Source of the DNA: Candidatus Binatus soli
GTDB taxonomy: Bacteria > Desulfobacterota > Binatia > Binatales > Binataceae
DNA: 64,000 bases
Assembly (NCBI GenBank): GCA_002479255.1
Contig: DLMJ01000013.1
Span: 62,001-126,000, forward strand
Direction: 5' to 3'
In this document: piece after piece, positions 10,634 through 19,198 of the stretch
Layout of the letters: the number at the start of each line of letters is the position of its first letter
Numbering within the stretch: position 1 is the first letter of the stretch
Position numbers and translations under genes: made by a program
Notes under the pieces: generated by a model
Seen by the model: only the letters and a program-made list of their open reading frames with translations
What the model was told of the DNA's origin: nothing
The model's database searches: none

Positions 10634-10967
10634 TTTGAGGATTAGGATAAGTGAGGAAAGGACAATTCATACCATACATTGTGGCCTAGCGACGGGTAGA
10701 CTACCAAGGGTAGTTTCGTTCCGTCAAAATTAATATTTCGTTCGATGGGGGTCCGCCTGACGATTGCAGATGAGCGGGTGCGCGCGGAATGTGTGCGATG
10801 AGCGAAGTGCACAGGTGATCATTTAGCACGTCAGGAGAGAAATGATCAGGCTGAAAAGTTCAGCCGTTGCGACGGCAGCGCAGTGTTCCCGGCGATAGGA
10901 CTCGCCGAAGCGTCGAAGCCCTGTCCGCCATTTGTCGGTCGTGCGGGAGTCTGCTAACTCAACGTCG
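10634..10967. other. Intergenic region with a degenerate repeat
   Basis: No convincing gene is seen here. The region holds a repeat remnant at 10709-10731 and is more AT-rich than the surroundings. It separates the lipoprotein-GNAT pair from the accessory patch containing the Mrr and DUF559 nucleases. Confidence 0.5.
10709..10731 (-). repeat. 23-base sequence shared with the 3' end of the gene at 53543-54235
   Basis: Read on the minus strand, the segment begins AATTTTGACGGAACGAAACT and is identical over 23 bases to 54228-54250. Similarity continues loosely for about ten bases on the AT-rich side. It may be the relic of a second copy of that repeat-associated gene family. Confidence 0.75.
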
Positions 10968-11189
10968 ATGAATCCCCGCCACGCCGCCGCGCTCGCTGAT
11001 CAGTTCGGGATTGCCCCCGTGGAAATATTGTGCTGGTTGCTACCCATATTGGGTCTGCCGATCCTGATGATTGGACCAGAAAGGCAATCGATCAAAACGT
11101 TGGGTGTAGTATTGACGCTTGGCGGGTTCCTGATCGTAATTCTTTTCTTGATGCATCGTTTCGCCTTTCTTGGCTACCCTCACAACTAG
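10968..11189 (+). CDS. Small putative membrane protein
   Basis: An open frame of about 73 residues from the ATG at 10968 (the frame itself is open from 10932). It has two hydrophobic stretches, PVEILCWLLPILGLPILMIG and LGVVLTLGGFLIVILFLM, that could span the membrane. There is no clear ribosome-binding site and no recognised family. It lies just upstream of the Mrr nuclease on the same strand. It could be real or chance. Confidence 0.35.
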   Translation: MNPRHAAALADQFGIAPVEILCWLLPILGLPILMIGPERQSIKTLGVVLTLGGFLIVILFLMHRFAFLGYPHN

Positions 11190-11266
11190 CGCTAGTGGTC
11201 GCGCGGAAGAGTTTGTGGGGTGATAGCTTGACGGTCAGTTCGCTACAGGCATAGATTCGCTTGGGC

Positions 11267-12184
11267 ATGGGTATGAGCGAATTTCAGCTGCCGCGTTATA
11301 CGGATCTAATCATCCCTACCGTAACGGCTCTCAAGGAGCTTGGAGGTTCAGCCACAATTCATGAGCTGAATGCGGCAGTTATCCGAAAACTCGGACTAAG
11401 CGAGCGAGAACTGAGTGCTGATGACGTCCGGACGCAACTTGAGTTGAAGCTTACTTGGACCAGAACCATACTCAAAAATTCGGATATCGTAAGCAACTCG
11501 AACCGTGGGGTCTGGGCGCTTCGCGATCCAGAGATAGATCCCGGCAGCGTTGATCGCGAGCGGATCTGGCTTCACCACCGCGAGCTGTATCCATCCGTAA
11601 CATCCCGCCGCCAAAAGGCACCAGCTGCTCAGAACGAACAGGCCGACGGAATGGCATGCGAGAAATCGGCGCCCGCGTCAGTACCCGCACCAGACGAGGA
11701 CGTTACCGAGACACGACAAGATTCGGACTACGAACTTGCGGTCCTCCAGAGATTGCTAGCCTTGGCTCCCGCCGGGTTCGAAAGATTTTGTCAGCGCTTG
11801 CTTCGCGAGGCCGGGTTCGAGCAGGTGGACGTGACCGGGAGGTCTCACGATGGCGGAATAGATGGAAGGGGCATCTTGCGGATTAATCCTCTCGTAAGCA
11901 TTAAGGTTCTTTTTCAATGTAAGCGTTACTCTGGTTCTGTTGGTGCCCGCGAGGTTCGCGACTTTCGCGGCTCAGTGCATGGAAGGGCCGACAAAGGGAT
12001 CATTATCACGACCGGTTCGTTCACCGATGAGGCGAGGAAGGAGGCGGTCCGAGACGGAGCCCTCGCCATCGACTTGGTTGACCGCGAAAGGCTCGTTGAA
12101 ATGCTGGAACACTTCGAACTCGGGCTCACTCGCATCGAGACATTTCAGGTTGACGCGGCACTGTTCAGGGAGTTCGAACGGTAG
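11267..12184 (+). CDS. Mrr-family restriction endonuclease
   Basis: About 305 residues with two domains. The N-terminal winged-helix Mrr_N domain (PRYTDLIIPTVTALKELGG to GVWALRDPEI) binds DNA; a linker rich in Ala, Pro and Gln leads to a PD-(D/E)XK nuclease with the catalytic Asp in DGGIDGRG (about residue 200) and FQCKRY (about residue 218), then GIIITTGSFTDEARKEA. Mrr enzymes are type IV systems that cut modified or foreign DNA and need no methyltransferase partner; none is adjacent. ATGs at 11267 and 11273 and a TTG at 11261 are all possible starts. The G+C content is low (line 11281-11340 is 30/60), suggesting acquisition by transfer. Confidence 0.88.
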   Translation: MGMSEFQLPRYTDLIIPTVTALKELGGSATIHELNAAVIRKLGLSERELSADDVRTQLELKLTWTRTILKNSDIVSNSNRGVWALRDPEIDPGSVDRERIWLHHRELYPSVTSRRQKAPAAQNEQADGMACEKSAPASVPAPDEDVTETRQDSDYELAVLQRLLALAPAGFERFCQRLLREAGFEQVDVTGRSHDGGIDGRGILRINPLVSIKVLFQCKRYSGSVGAREVRDFRGSVHGRADKGIIITTGSFTDEARKEAVRDGALAIDLVDRERLVEMLEHFELGLTRIETFQVDAALFREFER

Positions 12185-12322
12185 TGGTAAAATGGCTCGC
12201 ACTATGACTGTCGCCGTATCTGACGCCGCCTGAATCGCGCGAGGAGAACCGCGTGCGCAAAGTTTGCCGCGCGACAGGCATTTGCGCCGCACATTTGTCC
12301 CTGACCCTCCTTTTGTCTGATT

Positions 12323-12438
12323 CCTCCTTTCCGCCCCGGAAAGGGGGTCAGGGGGATAGGACGGCGGCGCGCTCCGATGATTTTTTCTTCTGCTTCCCCT
12401 TCCCCATTTTTCCTGGGGAAGGGGACAGGGGTTAGGGC
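12323..12438 (-). repeat. Left nested palindromes flanking the DUF559 gene
   Basis: Two hairpin-forming units. The outer unit at 12323-12360 contains CCTTTCCGCCCCGGAAAGG; the inner unit at 12393-12437 contains CCCCTTCCCC and GGGGAAGGGG around an AT-rich loop. Read on the minus strand each matches a unit on the right side of the gene in mirror order, so the gene lies inside nested inverted repeats. Confidence 0.85.
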
Positions 12439-12476
12439 GCTTTCGTTGGCCGCATCTCAATGCTAATGACCAGCGG

Positions 12477-12854
12477 ATGCCACCGTTGACTCTGCGTGAA
12501 CAGAGAAATCCGGAGCTGATGCGCCGCGCGACCGAGTTGCGACAACACATGACTCCCGAAGAGCGCGTCATTTGGCAGGAGCTTCGCGGTAATCGGCTAG
12601 GAACGCATTTCAGGAGACAGCAGGTGCTCGCGCCGTACATCGTGGATTTCTATTGTCATTCTGCGCGGCTCGTGGTGGAGATCGATGGAAGCCCACATCA
12701 CGAGCAACAAGGATACGACAGAATGCGCGACGACTATTTCAGGCGGCTCGGGATCCGGGTGCTGAGGCTGCCGAACGCATCGGTGCGGGATGATTTGGCG
12801 TCTGCGATTGCCGCGATTCGCACGGCGCTGCGTAGGCAGAACCCCAACCCCTAG
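12477..12854 (+). CDS. DUF559 endonuclease-like protein
   Basis: A 125-residue member of the DUF559 family, related in fold to very-short-patch-repair and other PD-(D/E)XK nucleases. Family landmarks are MTPEERVIWQELRGNRL, HFRRQQVLAPYIVDFYC and VVEIDGSPHHEQ, where the Asp of IVDFYC and the Glu-Ile-Asp segment provide likely metal ligands, followed by RDDYFRRLGIRVLRLPN. The stop codon and the final NPNP residues are encoded by the first base pairs of the right inner palindrome, so gene and repeat are physically fused. No methyltransferase or transposase is adjacent. The biological role of DUF559 proteins is not established. Confidence 0.88.
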   Translation: MPPLTLREQRNPELMRRATELRQHMTPEERVIWQELRGNRLGTHFRRQQVLAPYIVDFYCHSARLVVEIDGSPHHEQQGYDRMRDDYFRRLGIRVLRLPNASVRDDLASAIAAIRTALRRQNPNP

Positions 12855-13077
12855 CCCCTTCCCCAGAAAAAATGGGGAAGGGGAACAGAAAGGTTATGGA
12901 ATCGCGCTGTCCTATCCCCCTAGCCCCCTTTCCGAGTCGGAAAGGGGGAACAAAGGGCGGAGAGCGGTTTGACGCTGGCGATTTTGCCTGTTGTGTCCTA
13001 TCCCCCTAGCCCCCTTTCCGAGTCGGAAAGGGGGAACCGGAATTAAGCTGAGCCTTTCCGGTCGGAAAGGGGGAACA
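12841..13077 (+). repeat. Right nested palindromes flanking the DUF559 gene
   Basis: The inner unit at 12841-12887 mirrors the left inner unit. An outer unit occurs at 12911-12950 and again, identical over 40 bases, at 12997-13036; both contain CCCCTTTCCG-AGT-CGGAAAGGGG. A partial third unit lies at 13050-13077. The units are strong hairpins and one could also act as a terminator for the converging genes. Confidence 0.88.
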
Positions 13078-13088
13078 GGAATTGCCGG

Positions 13089-14780
13089 CTAGTTCGATCC
13101 GGTCGAGCCCAGCAGGTTGCCGCCCAGCGTCGCGTTGCCGACCCTCACATCGCCGATCACGTTGATCATCGCCGGTTTGCCCGACTTGAACGCGCGCTCG
13201 AGCGCCGGAATGATCTGCTCGACGGTCTCGACGTGCTCGCCATGACATCCCATCTCGGTGAAGATTTTGTCGTAGCGAATGTTCGGCAGCATGTTGAACG
13301 GATCGGTGTGGCCAGCCAGCCCCGGCATCTGATCGAAATTCGGGCCCCATGAGCTATTGTTCCACAGCACCGTGATGACAGGCAGCTTGTAGCGCGCGGC
13401 GGTCTCCATGTCCCAGCCGCCGATTCCCAGTCCGCCGTCTCCGCTGATGACGACTACCTGCTGTCCCGGCCGCGCGAGCTGCGCGCCGATTCCCATCCCG
13501 ACACCGTGACCGACGGGCGCAAGCGGGCCCGCGTCGACCACCTGGCCCATGAAGCGGCAGGTGAACGCGCGGCTCATCCATCCCGAGAGCGTGAAGCTGT
13601 CGATCACGGTGGTCGCGTTTTTGTCGAGCACGGCGATCAGGTCTTCGCACAGCCGCGCCGGATGGATCGGCTGATTCTTGGAGACCTTGGCGTTTTGTTC
13701 TTTGATCTGATTGTCGAAGCGCTGGCGCGTTTCCCAGACCTGCTTGACCCACGGCGAAGCCTTGTTCTTCGAGAAGTCGAGCTTGAGTTCTTTGATCCGA
13801 TTGATCATCTGACGCAGCACGAGCTTGGGATCGCCGACCATAGGCAGGTCCGCGTTAACCTGCCATCCGATTCGCGTCGGCGTGGGATCGACCTGGATGT
13901 ACTTGGCCTTGTCGGTCCAGGTCGGCGGCTGCCCGAAATGCTCGCCGCTCCAGAAGCGGAAGCCGATTGCGAGCACCACGTCGGCGCCGCCGGTGAACGG
14001 CTTCTTGAACGGACCGCGAATCGCCAGGGGATGCTCTTCGGAGACCGCGCCCTGACCGGCGCGGCGCGCGTAGATCGGGATGCTGGTCAACTCGACGAAC
14101 TCGCGCATCTCGGCCCCCGCCTGCGACCAGAACAGTCCGTCGCCGCCGGCAATCAGCGGGCGCTCGGCCGCCACCAGCATCTCGAGCGCGCGATCGATTT
14201 TGGCGGGATCGCCCGCGCTGCGGACGTCATCGACGGTAAACCCGCGCGCGCCCTTGCGCTGCCGCGACTCATCGTCGTGGTGATAGAGAATGTTCTGTGG
14301 AACCTCGAACAATGCGACGCCCTGCGGCGGCGAAATCGCTTCGCGGAACGCAGAGCGCAGATCGAACTGAATCGTGGACCAGTCGGTCACGCGCTTGGTG
14401 AATTTGGAGAAACTGTCAACCACCTCGGAACCGTAGGCTTCCTGGAACGAACCGAGATGGTCTTCGTCGTTGGGATGCTGTCCCGAGATGCAAACCACGG
14501 CGCTGTTGGTCAATCCCGCCACGCACAGCCCCGTCACCGCGTTGGTGAGGCCGCATCCCGCGGTGACCATGCATACGCCCACCTCTCCGGATGAGCGCGC
14601 GTAGGCGTCGGCCGCGTAGGCGGCGGCCTGCTCGTGGCGCATGTGGATGAGCTTGATGTCGTGGTCGCGCAACTGGGCGAGGATCGGAAACAGATGCCCG
14701 CCGTTGATCGCAAAACAATACTTCACACGGTTCTCGCGCATCACGCGCGCGATTAATTCTCCGCCGTCAGCTTTCGCCAT
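13089..14780 (-). CDS. Thiamine-diphosphate-dependent enzyme (acetolactate synthase/2-hydroxyacyl-CoA lyase superfamily)
   Basis: A 563-residue ThDP enzyme with the usual three domains. The N-terminal PYR domain carries the catalytic glutamate in HMRHEQAAAYAADAYAR, the central domain has a Rossmann-like VVLAIGFRFW, and the C-terminal PP domain has the cofactor-metal motif GDGGLGIGGWDMETA ending in LWNN. This family includes acetolactate synthase, oxalyl-CoA decarboxylase and related carboligases; I cannot fix the substrate. The ATG at 14780 is preceded by AAGGAG at a good distance; the frame extends to 14906 but without family features. It is divergent from the outer-membrane protein gene. 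Confidence 0.88.
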   Translation of the reverse strand: MAKADGGELIARVMRENRVKYCFAINGGHLFPILAQLRDHDIKLIHMRHEQAAAYAADAYARSSGEVGVCMVTAGCGLTNAVTGLCVAGLTNSAVVCISGQHPNDEDHLGSFQEAYGSEVVDSFSKFTKRVTDWSTIQFDLRSAFREAISPPQGVALFEVPQNILYHHDDESRQRKGARGFTVDDVRSAGDPAKIDRALEMLVAAERPLIAGGDGLFWSQAGAEMREFVELTSIPIYARRAGQGAVSEEHPLAIRGPFKKPFTGGADVVLAIGFRFWSGEHFGQPPTWTDKAKYIQVDPTPTRIGWQVNADLPMVGDPKLVLRQMINRIKELKLDFSKNKASPWVKQVWETRQRFDNQIKEQNAKVSKNQPIHPARLCEDLIAVLDKNATTVIDSFTLSGWMSRAFTCRFMGQVVDAGPLAPVGHGVGMGIGAQLARPGQQVVVISGDGGLGIGGWDMETAARYKLPVITVLWNNSSWGPNFDQMPGLAGHTDPFNMLPNIRYDKIFTEMGCHGEHVETVEQIIPALERAFKSGKPAMINVIGDVRVGNATLGGNLLGSTGSN

Positions 14781-15059
14781 TACCGAGCTCCTTTTTGTGG
14801 AAATTTTCCCGCTTGCCCCGAATCCTTGCACATTTACGGCGTCGACGAAAAGCGCGCGTGTATTTGTGGCGGTCCAATCGCAGGATTGCGCCAACGGACG
14901 GCGCATCGGGAGTCTTGATCGAGGCCGCCAAGCCTGTCAGGTTTGAACATCGTTCGGCGGAGTCGGCTTGCGCGGGTCCGAGTACTTGGACTGCGGGTGG
15001 TGGAGTGGCGGAAGAGTAGCCGGATGCCAATAGGCGAAGTTTAATCCCAGGATCCCACG

Positions 15060-16346
15060 ATGCGGCGCGTTCTCGCCTCACTCATCTTGTTAATCACGGC
15101 GTTTGTTGTTGCGGCCGCGACGGCGCATGCCTTCTCGCTGATGGACCCCGGCACGTGGAGCTGGCCGCAGTACGACTGGAACTCACTCAAACTCCAGGAC
15201 CCAAACTCGTGGCCGCTCATTCCGGTGCCTGAAGTTGCCACCGATCCCAACGGCGGAGTCACTTACGGCGTTCTGCCGGTATGGCTGTTCACCGACGACA
15301 AGAACGAGATCAGCAGCATCCTGGCCCCCGATATCAACGCCAACAGCACGCTTGGACCCGGTGGAAACTTTCGCTACCTGGGCTATCCCTCGGCGGACAC
15401 CAATTGGTACGCGGTCGCGGGCGCGCAAGAGATCATCGCGCGCAAGGTCGATCTCGATTACCAGACCGGGCGCGAGCATAAGAAGAATTGGTTCTCGTTT
15501 GAAGGGCGCTTCTATTTCGAGCGCGATCCGACCGAGCGTTTCTTCGGAACGGGCAACAACTCCCATTGGGGCAACCAGACCAACTACACCACCGAGCAGC
15601 TTTATGGCGAGGCGATATTCGGCCTGAACCTCACCGATAAGCTGCAGGTCTCCTTGATGGAGCGCCCGCGCTACGTGCGAATCCTGGCCGGCGGCTTCAC
15701 TTCGCTGCCGGACATTCACGCCCTGTTCCCGAATCAGAAGGGCATCAACGGGGGCAGCGAAGTTCTGTCCCAGGCGATGATCCAATACGACTCGCGAGAC
15801 TCGGTGGATATCCCGCGCTCAGGCACGCTCGGGCGGCTCTATTACGGTAATGCGGATCGCAGATTCGGCAGCTCGGTTTCGTACAACCGCTTCGGCGGAG
15901 AATTGCGTCAGTACTATTCCGTCGGACAGCGCATCACCTTTGCCGGTCACATTTTTAACGAGTACGAGCCGGCGGGTGGCGAGATGCCGTTCTGGGCGCA
16001 GGCGCGCCTTGGCGGCCAGGAAAGCTTGCTCACCGATCAGGAAACGCTGCGCGGTTACGGCGCCGGCCGCTTCATCGATAACAATCTGTTCGTCATGAAT
16101 GTCGAGATACGCACTCGCGTGTGGGAGAAAAACGTTTTCGGCACCCACGGGATACTCGAGCTGGCGCCGTTCGCCGAAGCGGGACGCGTCAGCCATGCAT
16201 TGAACGACGACCCATTCTCGGATCTGCACCCGGTCGGCGGAATCGGATTCCGCGGAATCGCGGAGCCGTTCGTGGTCGGGTTCGTTGACGTCGGATGGGG
16301 CGGCGAAGGCGCCGCCGTCTTTTCCGGCATCAACTATCCATTCTAG
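15060..16346 (+). CDS. Omp85-like outer-membrane beta-barrel protein
   Basis: A 428-residue protein with a signal peptide (RRVLASLILLITAFVVAAAT, cleavage near AHA-F). The mature part has alternating polar/aromatic strands, a central SRDSVDIPRSGTLGRLYY segment and LRGYGAGRF at about residues 337-345, which corresponds to the RGF/RGY lock motif of the BamA/TamA/D15 surface-antigen family. It ends in phenylalanine, as outer-membrane barrels do. No POTRA domains are visible, so it is a barrel-only member. The partner or cargo is unknown. It lies alone between two unrelated genes. Confidence 0.82.
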   Translation: MRRVLASLILLITAFVVAAATAHAFSLMDPGTWSWPQYDWNSLKLQDPNSWPLIPVPEVATDPNGGVTYGVLPVWLFTDDKNEISSILAPDINANSTLGPGGNFRYLGYPSADTNWYAVAGAQEIIARKVDLDYQTGREHKKNWFSFEGRFYFERDPTERFFGTGNNSHWGNQTNYTTEQLYGEAIFGLNLTDKLQVSLMERPRYVRILAGGFTSLPDIHALFPNQKGINGGSEVLSQAMIQYDSRDSVDIPRSGTLGRLYYGNADRRFGSSVSYNRFGGELRQYYSVGQRITFAGHIFNEYEPAGGEMPFWAQARLGGQESLLTDQETLRGYGAGRFIDNNLFVMNVEIRTRVWEKNVFGTHGILELAPFAEAGRVSHALNDDPFSDLHPVGGIGFRGIAEPFVVGFVDVGWGGEGAAVFSGINYPF

Positions 16347-16542
16347 GTTGAACTCGTTATTCTGGCTGAACGAGACGATCTCAGCGGCCAGGGCGAAATT
16401 CGACATCGCGACAGTGGATTGGCCTCGACCTGCCGGCCACCGGATGCGGCGCTTCGCACTACGACGGCCAGGTTCGGCGGGGGAAGCGCCGGTTCATCGC
16501 GAAATGCCACGTGGATTAACTTTTCAAAGCCGAAGGATTTAA

Positions 16543-17985
16543 ATGATGGCAACCGTTGACTCAAAAACCTCGCAACAGGCGCTCGACATCATTCTCGCAG
16601 CGATAGGTCTGCGCGAATCAGATCATAAGGGCAGCGTAACCATCCAGGGGAAGGACCCTATTCTGGCGTCACGCCATCGTTTCGGTGAGCTGATGGCTGC
16701 ATCGCAGGCGGCGTTTGGCATGGCGCTGAGCGAGTTATGGCAACTCCGTGGCGGAAAACCTCAAAGCGTCACGACCAACGTGCGCAATGCCGTGCATCAA
16801 CACCACGGTATTGCCTTCATGCGTCAGAACGGTCGGCAACTTCCCTTCACCGAATATGGTTCCGGTCTCGGCGTGGATTCTCCTCTGAGCGGCGAGTTCT
16901 ATCCGACCCGAGATGGTCGTTTCGTCAAAATCGAGCTTTTCTATCCGCGCCTGCGCGATGCGATGTTCAACGTCCTCAAGTGCGCACCCACGCAACGCGC
17001 TGCCGAGGCCGCAATTATGCAGTGGGATGCCGACGCACTCGAGCTTGCCATCCGCGAGGAATCGGGGGCGATCGGTGTGGTACGCACTGCTGCGCAGTGG
17101 CTGTCTCACCCAGTGGGGCGTCGCCTGGCCGGCAAGCCGGTAATCGAGATTGAAAAAATCGGTGATAGCGATCCCATTCCTCTTCCCAAGGGGTGCGATA
17201 AGCCATTGGGAGGCATTCGTGTGCTCGACTGCACCCATGTCATCGGCGGTCCGATCACCGCACGCACTTTGGCTGAGTTCGGCGCCGACGTATTGCACCT
17301 GTCCAAGCCGAACTACCCGGACCACGTGAACTGGCGTTTGGAGACCGACATCGGAAAACGCTCCGCCTATTGCGATTTTGACAATGAAGCCGATATGCGA
17401 CGCTTCTTTGACCTTCTGCAAACGACCGACGTCTTCACTTGCTCGTATCTGAACCTTGACCAGCGTGGCATCTCACCGCGGCGCCTTGCCACCAGCAGGC
17501 CGGGAATCATTTCCCATGAATTGCGCTGCTTCGATTTCGAAGGTGAGTGGGCAAACTTCCGGGGTTTCGACATGATCGCAGTAGCCGTGTCGGGTTACGT
17601 TGACGCCGAGGGAGCGATTGACGCGCCTATAATGCCGCTGCAGGTGATTTTCGCCGACTACCTCGCGGCCTACGCCGGCGCTGCGGGCGTCGCCGCCGCG
17701 TTGCATCGTAGAGCGATCGAAGGCGGCAGCTACCAGGTGAGGGTATCTCTCACCCGGATGTGCATGTGGGCGCAGGAGATCGGACTTCTCGACGGCAACG
17801 CGCTCAACGGCACGCTCGCATTCGCCGACGTTGTGAAAGAGACCAACGTGCCGGTCACCAAAATCGGCAGCCCGTTTGGTGAGATCACTTACCTCCCGAG
17901 CCTCATCGATATGCCTGACATCAAACCGGGATTCGTGAGAGGCCCTCAGCCCCTGGGGTCCTCACTACTGGAATGGCAGGATTAG
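16543..17985 (+). CDS. Family III CoA-transferase (CaiB/BaiF type)
   Basis: A 480-residue protein. The C-terminal two-thirds match family III CoA-transferases: GGIRVLDCTHVIGGPITARTL begins the Rossmann part, and GFDMIAVAVSGYVDAEG contains the aspartate expected to form the acyl-aspartyl-CoA intermediate. About 220 N-terminal residues precede this; they resemble a second, divergent half of the fold, as in fused two-domain members. AAGGA lies just before the ATG pair at 16543/16546. The enzyme should swap CoA between carboxylates, but the acid is unknown. No acyl-CoA dehydrogenase or racemase is adjacent. Confidence 0.85.
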   Translation: MMATVDSKTSQQALDIILAAIGLRESDHKGSVTIQGKDPILASRHRFGELMAASQAAFGMALSELWQLRGGKPQSVTTNVRNAVHQHHGIAFMRQNGRQLPFTEYGSGLGVDSPLSGEFYPTRDGRFVKIELFYPRLRDAMFNVLKCAPTQRAAEAAIMQWDADALELAIREESGAIGVVRTAAQWLSHPVGRRLAGKPVIEIEKIGDSDPIPLPKGCDKPLGGIRVLDCTHVIGGPITARTLAEFGADVLHLSKPNYPDHVNWRLETDIGKRSAYCDFDNEADMRRFFDLLQTTDVFTCSYLNLDQRGISPRRLATSRPGIISHELRCFDFEGEWANFRGFDMIAVAVSGYVDAEGAIDAPIMPLQVIFADYLAAYAGAAGVAAALHRRAIEGGSYQVRVSLTRMCMWAQEIGLLDGNALNGTLAFADVVKETNVPVTKIGSPFGEITYLPSLIDMPDIKPGFVRGPQPLGSSLLEWQD

Positions 17986-18169
17986 GATGTTCTTCAAACG
18001 ATCCTGAGCTGCGCCATGGTCGCAGCCAAGCAGCGTCGGGGCTGAATAAAGCGCGCATCGCGGGGTTTCCGATTCAATCGCGCGCCGATCGCTTTCCCCG
18101 TCAATCGAGGATTGTTACACAGTAGCGCGACTCGCTTCGCGCGCAAATCACGATTCGGCTTCGCTTCAG

Positions 18170-19198
18170 ATGCGGCTTTCCGAACTAGACTACGACTTGC
18201 CCGAAGAACTGATCGCGCAGGAGCCGCTTGCGCGCCGCGACGAAGCGCGCCTGCTGGTGCTCGATCGCAAATCCAAATCGCTCGAGCATTCCCGCTTCTA
18301 CAAACTCGTCCGCCATCTGCGCGAAGGCGACCTGCTCGTACTCAACGACACCCGCGTGCTGCCGGCCCGCCTGTTCGCGCAGAAGGAATCGGGCGGCCGC
18401 GTCGAGTTGCTGATGGTGCGGCCGGTCGCCCCGCTTGAGGGTCCCGCCGGCGCATGGATCGCGCTGATACGCACGCATCGCGTGCTCAAAGACAACGCGC
18501 GCCTCATCCTGAGCGACGGTCATGCGCTGAGAATTGCCGGCTATGCGCGGCCGGGCCGCCCAATCGTCGTAGGCGAGGGCGGAGTTTCGATCGAGCAGAT
18601 ACTGGAGCGCGCCGGCACGCTCGCGCTGCCACACTATATTCATCGCAGCGTCGGTCCCGCCGATATCGACGACTACCAGACCGTATATGCCGCGCGGCCC
18701 GGCGCGATCGCGGCGCCCACCGCGGGGCTGCATTTCACCGCCGAGGTCTTCAAGGCGCTGGCCGATGCGGGCATCCGCACCGCTACCGTGACGCTGCATA
18801 TCGGTCCCGGCACTTTCGCTCCGGTGCGCGCCGTCGAGATCGAGAGTCACACGATGGAATCCGAGTGGTACACGATTGCGCCCGCGACCCAGGCTGCCAT
18901 CGAACATACGCGGCGAATCGGCGGGCGTATAATCGCGGTCGGCACCAGTTCGACGCGTGCGCTCGAGTCGTGGGCGATCACCGGCGACGTCGAGGGTTTC
19001 ACCGGGCTCTTTATTCATCCGGGCTTTCGCTTCAAGCTGGCTGACGCGATGCTGACGAACTTCCATATGCCCCGAACCACGGTGCTCGCGCTTGCGATGG
19101 CGTTTGCCGGGCGCGATCAGATTCTTGCCGCGTACCGCGAAGCGATTCGCCATCGCTACCGCTTTCTCAGCTACGGCGACGCGATGCTGATTCTGTGA
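18170..19198 (+). CDS. queA: S-adenosylmethionine:tRNA ribosyltransferase-isomerase
   Basis: A 342-residue QueA, which adds the ribosyl part of SAM to preQ1 in tRNA to form epoxyqueuosine. Family signatures are LSELDYDLPEELIAQEPL at the N terminus, LLVLNDTRVLPARL, GAIAAPTAGLHFT and TNFHMPRTTVLALAMAFAG. Length is typical. The stop overlaps the start region of tgt (GTGATGA), giving an operon of two consecutive steps of queuosine synthesis followed by yajC and secD, an order common in many bacteria. Confidence 0.97.
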   Translation: MRLSELDYDLPEELIAQEPLARRDEARLLVLDRKSKSLEHSRFYKLVRHLREGDLLVLNDTRVLPARLFAQKESGGRVELLMVRPVAPLEGPAGAWIALIRTHRVLKDNARLILSDGHALRIAGYARPGRPIVVGEGGVSIEQILERAGTLALPHYIHRSVGPADIDDYQTVYAARPGAIAAPTAGLHFTAEVFKALADAGIRTATVTLHIGPGTFAPVRAVEIESHTMESEWYTIAPATQAAIEHTRRIGGRIIAVGTSSTRALESWAITGDVEGFTGLFIHPGFRFKLADAMLTNFHMPRTTVLALAMAFAGRDQILAAYREAIRHRYRFLSYGDAMLIL

